Positions 7,465 through 16,512 of a DNA stretch of 64,000 nucleotides are shown piece by piece; position 1 is the stretch's first letter; the number at the start of each line of letters is the position of its first letter. This stretch comes from an uncultured cyanobacterium. Its GTDB lineage: Bacteria > Cyanobacteriota > Cyanobacteriia > Cyanobacteriales > Nostocaceae. The stretch spans positions 56,827 through 120,826 of the forward strand of contig CAINGU010000048.1 in NCBI GenBank assembly GCA_903848645.1, read 5' to 3'. The notes beneath the pieces were generated by a model. It did no database searches. It was given only the letters and a program-made list of their open reading frames with translations, and was not told the origin of the DNA. The position numbers and the translations under genes were made by a program.

Positions 7465-8859
7465 TTACCGCACCTTTGCACCAACATTACCAAGTTCGGA
7501 GTAATCCCAAGAGTGCATTTGACGGAAAGGAAGACCCATTTTTTGGAAAACATACTTCTCTTTCACACCAGAAGCAACTAAGTCTGGCTTCAATGCTTTG
7601 ATAAATTCTTCAAACTCATACGCGGTAACGTCGTCATAAACGATTGTTCCGTTTTCGATGTAGTTGGTAGTACGTTTATAGTCGTCACTGTGAGCGAACT
7701 CATAACCTGTACCAATCATCTTCATTCCCAAGTCTTGGAAAGCGGGAACAACGTGACGGGGACGTAAACCACCAACCATCATGGCTACAGTTTTACCTTC
7801 CAAACGGGGGCGATATTGACTAACAATCGCATCCATGGTAGGTTGGTACTTAGCAATTACTTTTTCAGCATTTGCTTGAATTTTTGCATCAAACTTAGAA
7901 GCGATTTCGCGTAAAGATGCAGCAATCTTGGTAGGTCCAAAGAAATTATATTCTAACCAGGGTATACCATAAGCTTCTTCCATGTGACGGCTGATGTAGT
8001 TCATCGAGCGGTAACAGTGGATGAGGTTCATCTTGACGTTGGGGGTCATCAACATTTCGTTGATTGTACCGTCTCCAGACCATTGAGCCACAACGCGCAA
8101 ACCGATTTCTTCTAACAAAATCCGGCTCGCCCAAGCATCACCACCGATGTTATAGTCACCAATGATGGCTACATCATAAGGAGTGCCTTCAAATTTCAAT
8201 GTACCGTCTTTCTTAGCCTTGTCTGCTCTGGGGAATACCCAGTCACGAATCATGTCGTTAGCAATGTGGTGACCCAAAGACTGAGACACACCACGGAAAC
8301 CTTCGCAACGAACAGGAATAACTGGCTTACCGATGGTTTTGGATGTGTTTCTAGCTACTGCTTCGATGTCATCCCCGATTAGACCGATAGGACATTCAGA
8401 TTGAATAGAAACCCCACGGTTTAGGGGGAATAATACATCTAATTCTTCAATTAATTTAGTCAGTTTCTTGTCACCACCAAACACGATGTCGCGTTCTTGG
8501 AAGTCGGAGGTGAAGTGCATAGTACCAAAGGTATCAATACCTGTTGTACCTAAGTAGTAGTTACGACGACCAGACCAAGACCAGTAACCGCAACCAACAG
8601 GACCGTGACTGATGTGGATCATGTCCTTGATAGGACCCCAAACCACACCTTTAGAACCTGCGTAAGCACAACCACGAGCGGTCATTACACCAGGTAAGGA
8701 TTTGATGTTAGATTTAACACCACAATCAGCCTTACCTTCTTCAAATACGTTTAAATGCTTCTCACGCTTCTTAGCAGCTTTTTCAGGGTAAGCTTTGAGA
8801 ACTTCTTTAACTAGTTCTTTTCTTTGTTCAACAATCTTCTTGTCGTCTGGAGGAGTCAT
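7465..8859 (-). CDS. nifD: nitrogenase MoFe protein alpha chain, 5' part interrupted by nifD element
   Basis: The 464-codon frame encodes the first ~455 residues of NifD, the alpha subunit of dinitrogenase. P-cluster cysteines are seen in [20 protein letters not shown] and SECPIG. The FeMo-cofactor Cys is in HCYRSMNYI and the cofactor His in QMHSWDYS. Immediately after that His the sequence leaves nifD: the last ten codons ([10 protein letters not shown]) come from element DNA beyond the GGATTACTCCG site. Normal NifD continues for a further 40 or so residues. Active protein therefore requires excision of the element. A purine-rich ribosome site (GGAGCAAGAGAG) precedes the ATG. It lies downstream of nifH in the operon. 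Confidence 0.95.
   Translation of the reverse strand: MTPPDDKKIVEQRKELVKEVLKAYPEKAAKKREKHLNVFEEGKADCGVKSNIKSLPGVMTARGCAYAGSKGVVWGPIKDMIHISHGPVGCGYWSWSGRRNYYLGTTGIDTFGTMHFTSDFQERDIVFGGDKKLTKLIEELDVLFPLNRGVSIQSECPIGLIGDDIEAVARNTSKTIGKPVIPVRCEGFRGVSQSLGHHIANDMIRDWVFPRADKAKKDGTLKFEGTPYDVAIIGDYNIGGDAWASRILLEEIGLRVVAQWSGDGTINEMLMTPNVKMNLIHCYRSMNYISRHMEEAYGIPWLEYNFFGPTKIAASLREIASKFDAKIQANAEKVIAKYQPTMDAIVSQYRPRLEGKTVAMMVGGLRPRHVVPAFQDLGMKMIGTGYEFAHSDDYKRTTNYIENGTIVYDDVTAYEFEEFIKALKPDLVASGVKEKYVFQKMGLPFRQMHSWDYSELGNVGAKVR
7497..7507 (-). other. nifD-element recombination site (attachment core)
   Basis: On the minus strand GGATTACTCCG lies inside nifD, spanning the Trp-Asp-Tyr-Ser codons. It is identical to the 11-bp direct repeat bordering the nifD element of Anabaena PCC 7120, as known from the literature. 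The second copy should sit next to the nifD 3' fragment outside the window. Confidence 0.88.
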
Positions 8860-8908
8860 TATTAATCTCTCTTGCTCCTAAAGGAACGGAATTAGGGATG
8901 AGGTGTTT

Positions 8909-8925
8909 GGGGACATGAAGTCCCC
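8909..8925 (-). promoter_or_regulatory. stem-loop in the nifH-nifD intergenic region
   Basis: GGGGAC and GTCCCC form a perfect 6-bp GC-rich stem with a 5-base loop, about 50 bp upstream of the nifD start and 100 bp after nifH. Hairpins at this place are known in other cyanobacteria to mark processing or stabilisation of the nifH transcript, which gives more NifH than NifDK. The role here is inferred from position. Confidence 0.6.
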
Positions 8926-9027
8926 TGTAGCGATAGGGAAATGTTGGTCAAAGGTGAGAGCTTTTGATGTGCTGCTCTCTGCCTTTTTCCTGGTGCTAGA
9001 AAATTCTTTCTTCGTAGCGAATTATGC

Positions 9028-9510
<483 letters not shown>

Positions 9511-9581
9511 TTATTTTCTACAATGTTTACTGCGATCATTGTCAGAAATGGACAGTTTTTTTATTAGGGTGAATCTAGGGT

Positions 9582-11009
9582 ATGAACAGATCACAGGAAG
9601 CATTTGCCGATTTTCAACCAACAGCTATCACGGATGGGGGATATTTAGGTAGAATGCAAGCAGTAAATGACCAAGAAGTTCACATCAAAACTAAGTTACA
9701 GACGGAATTAAAAGCGGTAAATACTAGACTAAAAGCAGCTAAGGTTTGTGTTTATATCCGAAAATCTGGTAATTGTTTACAGTTGAGAAGTACCCTACCT
9801 ATTAAACCAGGGGATATTGATAAAAACGGTAGCGGTACAAAACAATATGATATTTCTTTGAATATTCCCTTCAATTTTGATGGTTTGAATACCGCAGAAG
9901 AAGAAGCTTATGAACTAGGAAAACTGATTGCTAGAAAACAATTTCATTGGACGGATAAGTATTTAGGAAAAACAAGAATTAGAGCTAATTTACAAAATAT
10001 TAGTGACCTAATTATAAATTTTGAAGAAAGTTATTTTCAAACTAGAAAACGGACTCTGAAAAGTGAAAATACTTTTAATAGTTATCTATATATTGCCCAA
10101 AAGCATTTACCGAAAGATAAACTAGCGATAAATGCTAATTTTATTGAAGCTGTGCAATCTTGTAGTTCTTCGGATAGTGTAAAAAATGAGTTAATTAAGG
10201 TGATTCGGGTGTTATGTAAATGTTCTGGTTTAGAAATACCTGAGTTAAATAACTTTAAAATCCAATCTACTGCTAAAAGAAAGCGGGATATACCGACAGA
10301 TTTAGAAATTGAGAAAGAATATTTAAGGTTTCAAAACTATGCGTTGAACCGTCCCACTAAGTTAATAAATAGGGAAGATCGAAATAATTGGAAATTATGG
10401 AGATGGGTATATGGAATGTTGGCAACTTATGGATTAAGACCATTAGAAATTTTTGTTAAACCTGATTTAGATTGGTGGTTATCATCAGATAATACTATGA
10501 ATACATGGCGAGTAAATGAAGAATGTAAAACTGGAGATAGGGAAGCATTACCATTATATCCGCGTTGGATTGAGAGTTTTAATTTAAAGAATGATCAGGA
10601 AGCAATTGAGTTATTAAAAGCAAAGATTGCCGATAAAATTACCAGTAAACAAATTAATGCGGTGCGACATGGTACAGATAGATGGTTTAGATTTGTAGAA
10701 ATTCCTTTTCAACCCTACGATTTACGTCACGCTTGGGCAATTAGAGCGCATTTGATGGGGATTCCTATTAAAGCTGCGGCTGATAATTTGGGTCATTCTG
10801 TGAATATGCACACTTCAATTTATCAGAAGTGGTTTAGTTTAGAAAATCGCAATGTGGCTATTGAAGAAGCTATTAAGAAGAAGTCAAAGGCGGAAGAGTT
10901 ACAAGAGATGGTTATTCACCTGGAAAGGGAAAATTATCGGTTAAGAATTGAGAATGAACGATTGAGGTTGCAGATAGCAAATTTAGATTTAATACAAGTA
11001 GTTAAGTAA
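9582..11009 (+). CDS. XisA/XisC-like tyrosine site-specific recombinase
   Basis: The 475-residue product is the likely excisase of the nifH element. The C-terminal catalytic domain shows Arg in ATYGLRPLEIF (~residue 285), Lys in CKTGDREALPLYP, the box PYDLRHAWAIRAHLMG (~383-398), GHS in ADNLGHSVNMH and the nucleophile Tyr in TSIYQKWF (~417). In the box that is normally His-x-x-Arg the first residue is Tyr (YDLR). The protein ends in a coiled coil (EELQEMVIHLERENYRLRIENERLRL). The N-terminal half (1-230) has the AP2-like/SAM-like DNA-binding layout of cyanobacterial Xis proteins. The gene starts 110 bp from the border repeat, divergent from the nifH 3' fragment. The assignment is by motif and position. 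Confidence 0.9.
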   Translation: MNRSQEAFADFQPTAITDGGYLGRMQAVNDQEVHIKTKLQTELKAVNTRLKAAKVCVYIRKSGNCLQLRSTLPIKPGDIDKNGSGTKQYDISLNIPFNFDGLNTAEEEAYELGKLIARKQFHWTDKYLGKTRIRANLQNISDLIINFEESYFQTRKRTLKSENTFNSYLYIAQKHLPKDKLAINANFIEAVQSCSSSDSVKNELIKVIRVLCKCSGLEIPELNNFKIQSTAKRKRDIPTDLEIEKEYLRFQNYALNRPTKLINREDRNNWKLWRWVYGMLATYGLRPLEIFVKPDLDWWLSSDNTMNTWRVNEECKTGDREALPLYPRWIESFNLKNDQEAIELLKAKIADKITSKQINAVRHGTDRWFRFVEIPFQPYDLRHAWAIRAHLMGIPIKAAADNLGHSVNMHTSIYQKWFSLENRNVAIEEAIKKKSKAEELQEMVIHLERENYRLRIENERLRLQIANLDLIQVVK

Positions 11010-11046
11010 CAGAATAACCTCTTGTAATTTACTAATATACTCCAAA

Positions 11047-11112
11047 TGCGATCGCACTCCATAAACCACAACACCGGAAATGCGATTCCTAGGTCGTGCT
11101 TCGCTATCGCTC
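11047..11112. repeat. dispersed GCGATTCCT palindromic repeat
   Basis: GCGATCGCACTCCATAAACC is followed by ACAACACCGGAAATGCGATT and a CGCTATCGC end. It belongs to the same family as 6413-6448, 14092-14169 and 14831-14972. It lies between the recombinase and the endonuclease gene. Confidence 0.65.
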
Positions 11113-11256
11113 CATCTTGCTTAAAAAAATATTACTGAAAAGCCTAGGTATAGCTAGTTGTAGACATCGCTCACATATAACACTCAGCACTTCAGAGGTA
11201 AGCTGTTACTGTAGTAACCAGTATTTCTGAAATTTTCAGTAAAAGAGAGTTAAAAG

Positions 11257-12309
11257 ATGTCAGATCACAAATCTAGCGTGGAACAATATGTACAAGCAAT
11301 CAGCGAAAGTGGACTATCCATATATGATTATATTGAGATTGGCGATCGCAATCTTTGGATACCAACACCGGATTTAGAAATATTAATTGATGTAGCTTTA
11401 AGAGGAATTTCGCTGCAAGGGCTACCATTACGGACTCGTTCTAAGTTTGTTAAAGAACTTATATGTCAAGCTCTTGGCTATCCAGTTCCCAAGTCGTTTA
11501 AGAAAACCAAGCCTCGTTTTCCAGGTCAATTTTTCGACACTTACATTCAAAAGTCTAATAATTTGCAGATTTGGAATGATGAACCTGAAGCAACAAGAAG
11601 ATATGTATTAATCAGGGTGAGTAGTGATGATTTGATCACCAAGGTGAAAGCTGTAACAGGAGATACCCTGGCAAAACTTGATACTACAGGAACTCTAACT
11701 CAAAAGTATCAAGCAAAACTATTAACTGGACAAGTTGATGCAGAATTAGTCACTAATCAAGATTCAAATTTGCTTTTACCCTTTCTTAGTAAAAACGTTG
11801 ATTTGCAGTTAGTTACTAGCCCTATAAATTACCCTAAATTGGGAGAACTATTGCCAATTGAAGAAATTTTCAATTGCTTACGGCAGCTAATTGGACAATC
11901 TATAGTTGATATTGGATATGACCAAGAACGCAATCGTGGAGCAGCATTACATAAGCTTATCTGTCAGCAATTAGGCTATCAAAATTATCAAGATGATGGA
12001 AGATTTCCTGATATCCGTCACCAATTACTAGAAGTAAAACTTCAAACTTCACCAACAATTGACCTTGGATTAGTTTGTCCAGACGGTACAAATCCTCTGG
12101 ATGTACCAAAGATAAGTGATTGTCAAATTCGTCATTGTGATGTGCGTTATGCTATTTTTTATGCTGTTAAAAGTGGTGAAAATCTTATACTCACAAAGTT
12201 TTATCTAACAACAGGTGAGAGATTTTTTAGTAGATTTCCCCAATTTCAAGGAAAAGTCCTCAATAAGAAATTGCAAATACCGTTACCGACTAGTTTCTTC
12301 GATAGCTAA
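11257..12309 (+). CDS. type II restriction endonuclease (PD-(D/E)XK type)
   Basis: This 350-residue protein is the probable nuclease partner of the convergent methyltransferase. The C-terminal half contains GRFPDIRHQLLEVKLQTSP (about 249-267), which fits a PD-(D/E)XK site: Asp of PDI, then Glu and Lys of LEVKL. Upstream, RNRGAALHKLICQQLGY resembles the helix preceding this core in other restriction enzymes. The N-terminal half (RTRSKFVKELICQALGYPVPKSFKKTKPRFPGQ) looks like a second, partly repeated version of that segment. Recognition sequence cannot be read. The 3' ends of this gene and the methyltransferase overlap by 27 bp. GAGAG precedes the ATG. Confidence 0.8.
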   Translation: MSDHKSSVEQYVQAISESGLSIYDYIEIGDRNLWIPTPDLEILIDVALRGISLQGLPLRTRSKFVKELICQALGYPVPKSFKKTKPRFPGQFFDTYIQKSNNLQIWNDEPEATRRYVLIRVSSDDLITKVKAVTGDTLAKLDTTGTLTQKYQAKLLTGQVDAELVTNQDSNLLLPFLSKNVDLQLVTSPINYPKLGELLPIEEIFNCLRQLIGQSIVDIGYDQERNRGAALHKLICQQLGYQNYQDDGRFPDIRHQLLEVKLQTSPTIDLGLVCPDGTNPLDVPKISDCQIRHCDVRYAIFYAVKSGENLILTKFYLTTGERFFSRFPQFQGKVLNKKLQIPLPTSFFDS

Positions 12310-14028
12310 TCCAAAGGATTCCCAAATCATAGAGTCTAATTCTCTCCAAGTTATATCTGCTTCTAGAGAGGGAATTAGATTGTAGATATCTTTAGCTTTT
12401 TGAATAATTGCTCTACCTATATAACTTTGAGGATTGGGGATAGGAAAATGTTCAACATATTGAGTCATAAAGCGTCTTCTTCCAGCATAAAGCTTATTAT
12501 GAAAACGGTAGTCATAGAAATTTTCAATAAAAGTGGAGTTGGCAACCGCTACAGCTAACCATAATAAATCTATATTCTGGGGATTTTTACTCATCAACCA
12601 ATAACAATCCCCATTAATTACAGAACCACTTAAATCAATCCAAAAAGTAGGCTTTTCAGAAATATCACGGAATACTAATTTAGGATATTGCCAAGCTGAC
12701 GGATCTTGAGGAACCCAAATTTCATACCATTTTCGCCCTGCATTAATAACATATTTCCGATCTTCCAGTTGAGTACGATAAACTTCTAAATATGCTTTAC
12801 TTCGAGGATATAAAGAAATATCTACTGCATTTCTATGACCTTCTATTACTTCATGAGGGTAAAGAATTTGTTTAGGCTGTTCAGTTTCAACAGGTTTAAA
12901 TTGTCTAGCAATATGATGAGTAGTCAATAATTTCAAAAGTTCGGGTTTTTCTACTTCAGAAATTTTTTGCCAATCAGAGCGAATAAATACTTTATCAGCA
13001 CAAGTTTTTACCCCAACTCGAATATCTCCAATATCACGAAAAGTTGCCCAAGTATGAGACTCAACCGTTTTCAGCCAACTATCAATTTTTGCTGTTGTGA
13101 TAGACCAAATTCCGCCATTATTTATGTTACTATTGAGTTCTCCGTGTTGTACTAAAAAACTTCTTCCATCACTAATTTTTATATTTCCTTGTTTAGATAT
13201 AGCCTCAATGGGATTATCCGCAAATTCTTGAGCAGGATTTTTAGTTTCATAAATAGATGTAAAAGCAGTAAAATTTTCTTTTAGTGTATTTCTACCTTCA
13301 ACTAAGAGGACAGCAGGTAAAACTGCGGCTGAAAATAGCTTTGTATCTCCTAAGTCCCATACATGACGGATATTAAAGTTATTTAAGATAGCTTTCCTGA
13401 CGGAAACTCCTGATTTAACTGTCATAAACCGATTAGAAGTAATGATTCCAGCTATCCCTTGAGGATGTAAAATTGAAGCAATACCGAGAATAAAAGCATA
13501 GTAGATATCTACACGACCTGATAAATCAAATTGCTTGGCGATTTTTTGAGCTTGTAATCCTCCCATAATTTGGGTGCGAACATAGGGAGGGTTAGCAATA
13601 ACTACATCATAAGATTGATCAAAAACGGGTTCAAATAAATTTAGAGTTCTATAGTTATCTAGTTGGGGGGAAACAAATTCTAAAAAGTTTTCATTCCAGA
13701 AATGACAAATGATTTTGGGAAATTCCTGTTTAATTTTATCTTTTGCAATTTCCAAAGCATGAGAGTTAGTATCAAAACCATATATCTCTAGATTGAATTT
13801 TTCGATATCTTTAAAAGACCTTAACAGACTAATCAATAGTTGTCCATCACCAACTGCGGGGTCTAAAATTTTAATAGGAGATGAAAAATCTCGTTGTTTA
13901 ACAATATCAATAATCTTTGCTGCTAGAAAATCTGCTAAAATGCTTGGTGTATAAGTAGCACCATCTAGTTTTTCTTCGGAAACATTTTGATATCGTTTAT
14001 TGGTAGAAGTTTGTAAATATGTTTTCAT
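12283..14028 (-). CDS. N6-adenine DNA methyltransferase (Eco57I/TaqI-like)
   Basis: This 581-residue S-adenosylmethionine-dependent enzyme shows motif X (YTPSILADFLAAKI, ~26-39), motif I (ILDPAVGDGQLL, ~54-65), motif II-like acidic residue (EIYGFDTN) and motif IV NPPY (VIANPPYVRTQIMG, ~133-146). This order is typical of gamma-class adenine methyltransferases. Residues 330-570 would be the target-recognition region (for example GRKWYEIWVPQDPSAWQYPKLVFRD). It is expected to methylate and so protect the site cut by the neighbouring endonuclease. The genes are convergent with overlapping ends, a common restriction-modification layout. As cargo of the nifH element it may also help to keep the element in the lineage. 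Confidence 0.9.
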   Translation of the reverse strand: MKTYLQTSTNKRYQNVSEEKLDGATYTPSILADFLAAKIIDIVKQRDFSSPIKILDPAVGDGQLLISLLRSFKDIEKFNLEIYGFDTNSHALEIAKDKIKQEFPKIICHFWNENFLEFVSPQLDNYRTLNLFEPVFDQSYDVVIANPPYVRTQIMGGLQAQKIAKQFDLSGRVDIYYAFILGIASILHPQGIAGIITSNRFMTVKSGVSVRKAILNNFNIRHVWDLGDTKLFSAAVLPAVLLVEGRNTLKENFTAFTSIYETKNPAQEFADNPIEAISKQGNIKISDGRSFLVQHGELNSNINNGGIWSITTAKIDSWLKTVESHTWATFRDIGDIRVGVKTCADKVFIRSDWQKISEVEKPELLKLLTTHHIARQFKPVETEQPKQILYPHEVIEGHRNAVDISLYPRSKAYLEVYRTQLEDRKYVINAGRKWYEIWVPQDPSAWQYPKLVFRDISEKPTFWIDLSGSVINGDCYWLMSKNPQNIDLLWLAVAVANSTFIENFYDYRFHNKLYAGRRRFMTQYVEHFPIPNPQSYIGRAIIQKAKDIYNLIPSLEADITWRELDSMIWESFGLAIEETSR

Positions 14029-14091
14029 ATTATTGGTGTTTTGATTTAATTATCAATATTGTTATAATTATAATATTAAACCTAAAATAAA

Positions 14092-14169
14092 GCGATTCCT
14101 ATGTCGCGCTAGTTCCCTCCGGGACGCTTTCGCACCCATAACCCACAACATCAGAAATGCGTTAGCGAG
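14092..14169. repeat. dispersed GCGATTCCT palindromic repeat
   Basis: GCGATTCCTATGTCGCGCT is followed by TCCCTCCGGGACGC and CCCATAACCCACAACATCAG, ending in GCGTTAGCGAG. It is the same family as 6413-6448, 11047-11112 and 14831-14972 and lies between the methyltransferase and the toxin remnant. Confidence 0.6.
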
Positions 14170-14171
14170 TC

Positions 14172-14474
14172 CTAATCTCCAAATTCTTCAAATACAGCCC
14201 CTAAATCTCTTTTTCCATAAACAACACGGACAATTTCAATTCCATTTTCCAAAGGATAATAAAAAACAATATAATCATTAACTATAAAACCACGTAAATC
14301 AAATGCGACCCAAGAATAGTCTTTTCCCATGTTAGGAAAACTAGAAACTAACTTACATTTTTGCCTAATATTATCAAACAGTTGACTTGCTACTTCTGTA
14401 TTTGTTTGACCAATAAATTCACAAATTTAATTGAGGTCTTGAACCGCCAGTTTAGAGAAAAAGTAAGTACCCAT
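14172..14474 (-). pseudogene. RelE/ParE-family toxin with in-frame stop codon
   Basis: Reading from the ATG that overlaps the antitoxin stop by one base (TAATG), the frame gives MGTYFFSKLAVQDLN, then TAA at codon 16. It then stays open for 84 codons (ICEFIGQTNTEVASQL ... FPNMGKDYSWVAFDLRGF ... VRVVYGKRDLGAVFEEFGD). This is a complete RelE/ParE fold apart from the stop, which could be a single CAA-to-TAA change. The toxin is most likely inactive; a downstream start would lose the first strand and helix. Confidence 0.8.
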
Positions 14475-14734
14475 TATTCAGTTTGTTCCATTTGCTTTAA
14501 CTTTTCTTGTAGTTGTTGAAAAACTAATTCACCTTCTATTACTTCACCTTGACGAAGTTGTTCTGTTCCTTCAGCAATTTTTCGCCTTAATTCACTGAGT
14601 TGCTTTTCTTTTTCATCATGTTGTTCTAAAAGTTGAAAAGCTATGGATAATAACTCATCAATGCTTTTATATTTACCTTGTTGTAGTTTTTCAAGCATGT
14701 ATTTTTCTTGATCTGGCTTGACTGCAATTTGCAT
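14474..14734 (-). CDS. ParD-like antitoxin
   Basis: This 86-residue protein has a short N-terminal strand (MQIAVKPDQEKYMLEKLQQGKYKSIDELLSIAFQLLEQH) typical of ribbon-helix-helix ParD/CopG antitoxins. A long charged helix follows that would wrap the toxin. Its stop overlaps the start of the broken ParE-type toxin. It may still act as a repressor or as an anti-addiction protein although its own toxin is interrupted. AGGAGATAAAAATGC precedes the start. Confidence 0.8.
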   Translation of the reverse strand: MQIAVKPDQEKYMLEKLQQGKYKSIDELLSIAFQLLEQHDEKEKQLSELRRKIAEGTEQLRQGEVIEGELVFQQLQEKLKQMEQTE

Positions 14735-14830
14735 TTTTATCTCCTTATCTTTGAATTGATAATAATTCTCCAGATTATATCCTCAACATTCATTTTAGCA
14801 TTAAATCACCTATTTTTATTTACTAAATAC

Positions 14831-14972
14831 AATCGCACCTATAACCCAACAATACGGGAAAAGCGTTAGTGTGGCTCACCGCAGGTATCACTCTCATAAC
14901 TCACAACACCATAAAAGCGATTCCTACGGAGCGCTTCGCTATCGCACTCCACAACTCACAACATCAGAAATA
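14831..14972. repeat. two adjacent copies of the GCGATTCCT repeat family
   Basis: The 263-bp gap between the antitoxin and the reverse transcriptase holds AATCGCACCTATAACCCAAC ... GCGTTAGTG, then TCATAACTCACAACACC ... GCGATTCCTACGGAGCGC ... CACTCCACAACTCACAAC. These are degenerate tandem copies of the family at 6413, 11047 and 14092. Confidence 0.65.
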
Positions 14973-14997
14973 CTATGTTTCATAGCTCAAAATACTT

Positions 14998-16512
14998 TTA
15001 TCGTTTAAATACATCCAGATGATAAGATAAGTTCCCAGCTTTTCGAGTAGTTGATATTCTTCTGTATAGTTTAAAATCACTACAACTTGGAAATATTTTA
15101 TTGTTATTAGATTTAATTGATTCAAGTACAGGATGATTAAATTTTTGTCTTATGGAAACTCGGAGATTATTACTTTTCAAAAAATATAATGTCCATGAGA
15201 TCAAATATTTATTTTCTTCCGAATTTTTTCTTAAATCTTGAAGTAGTAGGTTTAAATGTTGTTCAACTAAATCTTTAGATTTTGGGTTATTTGATTGAAT
15301 CATCATAGCCTCTATGACACCTAATATTTTTGGAAAAGTCTTAACCTTACGTTCTCCAAGTAGTAATAATAAGCTAATGGACTTATTTAAAGTAGGTGTA
15401 TCTACAGGAATAAGAGCCTTGTATTTCTTGTTTTGAATATCTGCAATAAATCTGTCTATTACTCCTGTACCAGGATTTTCTTTATCAATACGTAAAGTAC
15501 CTAAATATAACTCTTGGAATTCTTTAAAATCAAGCTTTTCACCTTTTGGTGGTCGAATTTGATGATATTTTGAAACCCACTCACGGAAAAGCCCTTCAGG
15601 CAACTCATATATACCAGTTTTCTCTTCATTCAGAAGAAGATTATACTCTTTTAGTTGCTTTTGTAATGATTTTATAACAGTCTTACAATCGTTTTTTGAT
15701 TTACATAAAAATCTGTAATCATCTTTAAATCTAACAGCAAGAATATCCAGTTGTTCAACAGTTTTAGATACTTCCAAATCAATTGCTGAAAGAATCGCCT
15801 CACTAATTAAATCTGAAACGGCTGGACCTATTGCTAAACCATTAGTACATCCATCATTAGAACTTTGAAATAATTTATCCAGTCTATTACCAAGTAAATT
15901 ATCATCGTAACGCTTACTACCAGATCTAATGAATAATTTTGTATGAAATGCCCAAGCGATACTATGTGTATAAACAGATGGATAGAAGTTTTTAATGTCA
16001 GTTCTAATTAAATACTTGTATCTATAAGCTTCCTCAACTAAATCATTTTCAGCCATCTCAATATACTCATATATCATTCTACCTGAACGCAATTTGCTTA
16101 AAGAACCTAGATTAGATCCGTCTACTGGTATAGGAAAACTGTATGAGTAAATCAACTTGTTTGGATGGAAGAGAATGTCTAATAATTGATGCCAATTGTT
16201 AGCCAATTCAAAAGCTATATCATTATGAATTTCTGGATCAATAATACTGAAAGTTCTATCGGTTAAATCTGATTTTGGGAAGTGCAATTCACATAATTGA
16301 GCTATTTTGGGTTTATATTTCCCGGTATTAGGAGTAAAATATTTTCCGTAGAGAGGATGCTTACTTACGTAAAAACAGGGGGGTAGTACATAAGATTCAG
16401 GAAAATATCCAACTGTCATCAACCAATTATAAACATCTTTTGGCTGAAGGGAACGTGCAAGTCGTTCAGTGTTTTGGCTGTGTCTGGCAGGTTTATTCAA
16501 GTATTTATCCAC
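14998..16512 (-). CDS. reverse transcriptase, probable defence (Abi/DRT) type
   Basis: The 504-residue protein has a reverse-transcriptase palm: block A with the first metal Asp in YLIRTDIKNFYPSVYTHSIAWAFH (~166-189), block B/4 in CTNGLAIGPAVSDLISE (~221-237), the active-site box VRFKDDYRFL (~263-272, FKDD in place of YADD) and LLLNEEKTGI (~296-305). There is no maturase X/Zn domain, integrase or endonuclease, and no retron msr/msd is recognisable nearby. The C-terminal 190 residues are helical, as in Abi and other defence RTs. The wording of block A resembles RTs from the unknown-group/DRT set; the exact class needs a profile search. It lies alone on the minus strand next to the nifH 5' junction. 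Confidence 0.85.
   Translation of the reverse strand: MDKYLNKPARHSQNTERLARSLQPKDVYNWLMTVGYFPESYVLPPCFYVSKHPLYGKYFTPNTGKYKPKIAQLCELHFPKSDLTDRTFSIIDPEIHNDIAFELANNWHQLLDILFHPNKLIYSYSFPIPVDGSNLGSLSKLRSGRMIYEYIEMAENDLVEEAYRYKYLIRTDIKNFYPSVYTHSIAWAFHTKLFIRSGSKRYDDNLLGNRLDKLFQSSNDGCTNGLAIGPAVSDLISEAILSAIDLEVSKTVEQLDILAVRFKDDYRFLCKSKNDCKTVIKSLQKQLKEYNLLLNEEKTGIYELPEGLFREWVSKYHQIRPPKGEKLDFKEFQELYLGTLRIDKENPGTGVIDRFIADIQNKKYKALIPVDTPTLNKSISLLLLLGERKVKTFPKILGVIEAMMIQSNNPKSKDLVEQHLNLLLQDLRKNSEENKYLISWTLYFLKSNNLRVSIRQKFNHPVLESIKSNNNKIFPSCSDFKLYRRISTTRKAGNLSYHLDVFKR

Larger units (their letters stand above)
1..7496. mobile_element. nifH-proximal part of a putative nifD excision element
   Basis: nifD (minus strand) breaks off after the His-Ser-Trp-Asp-Tyr-Ser codons at the 11-bp sequence GGATTACTCCG (7497-7507 as its complement). 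This is the known recombination site of the XisA-excised nifD element of Anabaena PCC 7120. Everything to the left is inferred to be element DNA. The other border, xisA and the nifD 3' end are not in the window, so the total length is unknown. Cargo here is an ATPase fragment, Uma2 genes, a cyclophilin, a sensor kinase, a TerB-like protein and an HNH nuclease. A rearranged chromosome that lost the other border would look the same. Confidence 0.65.
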
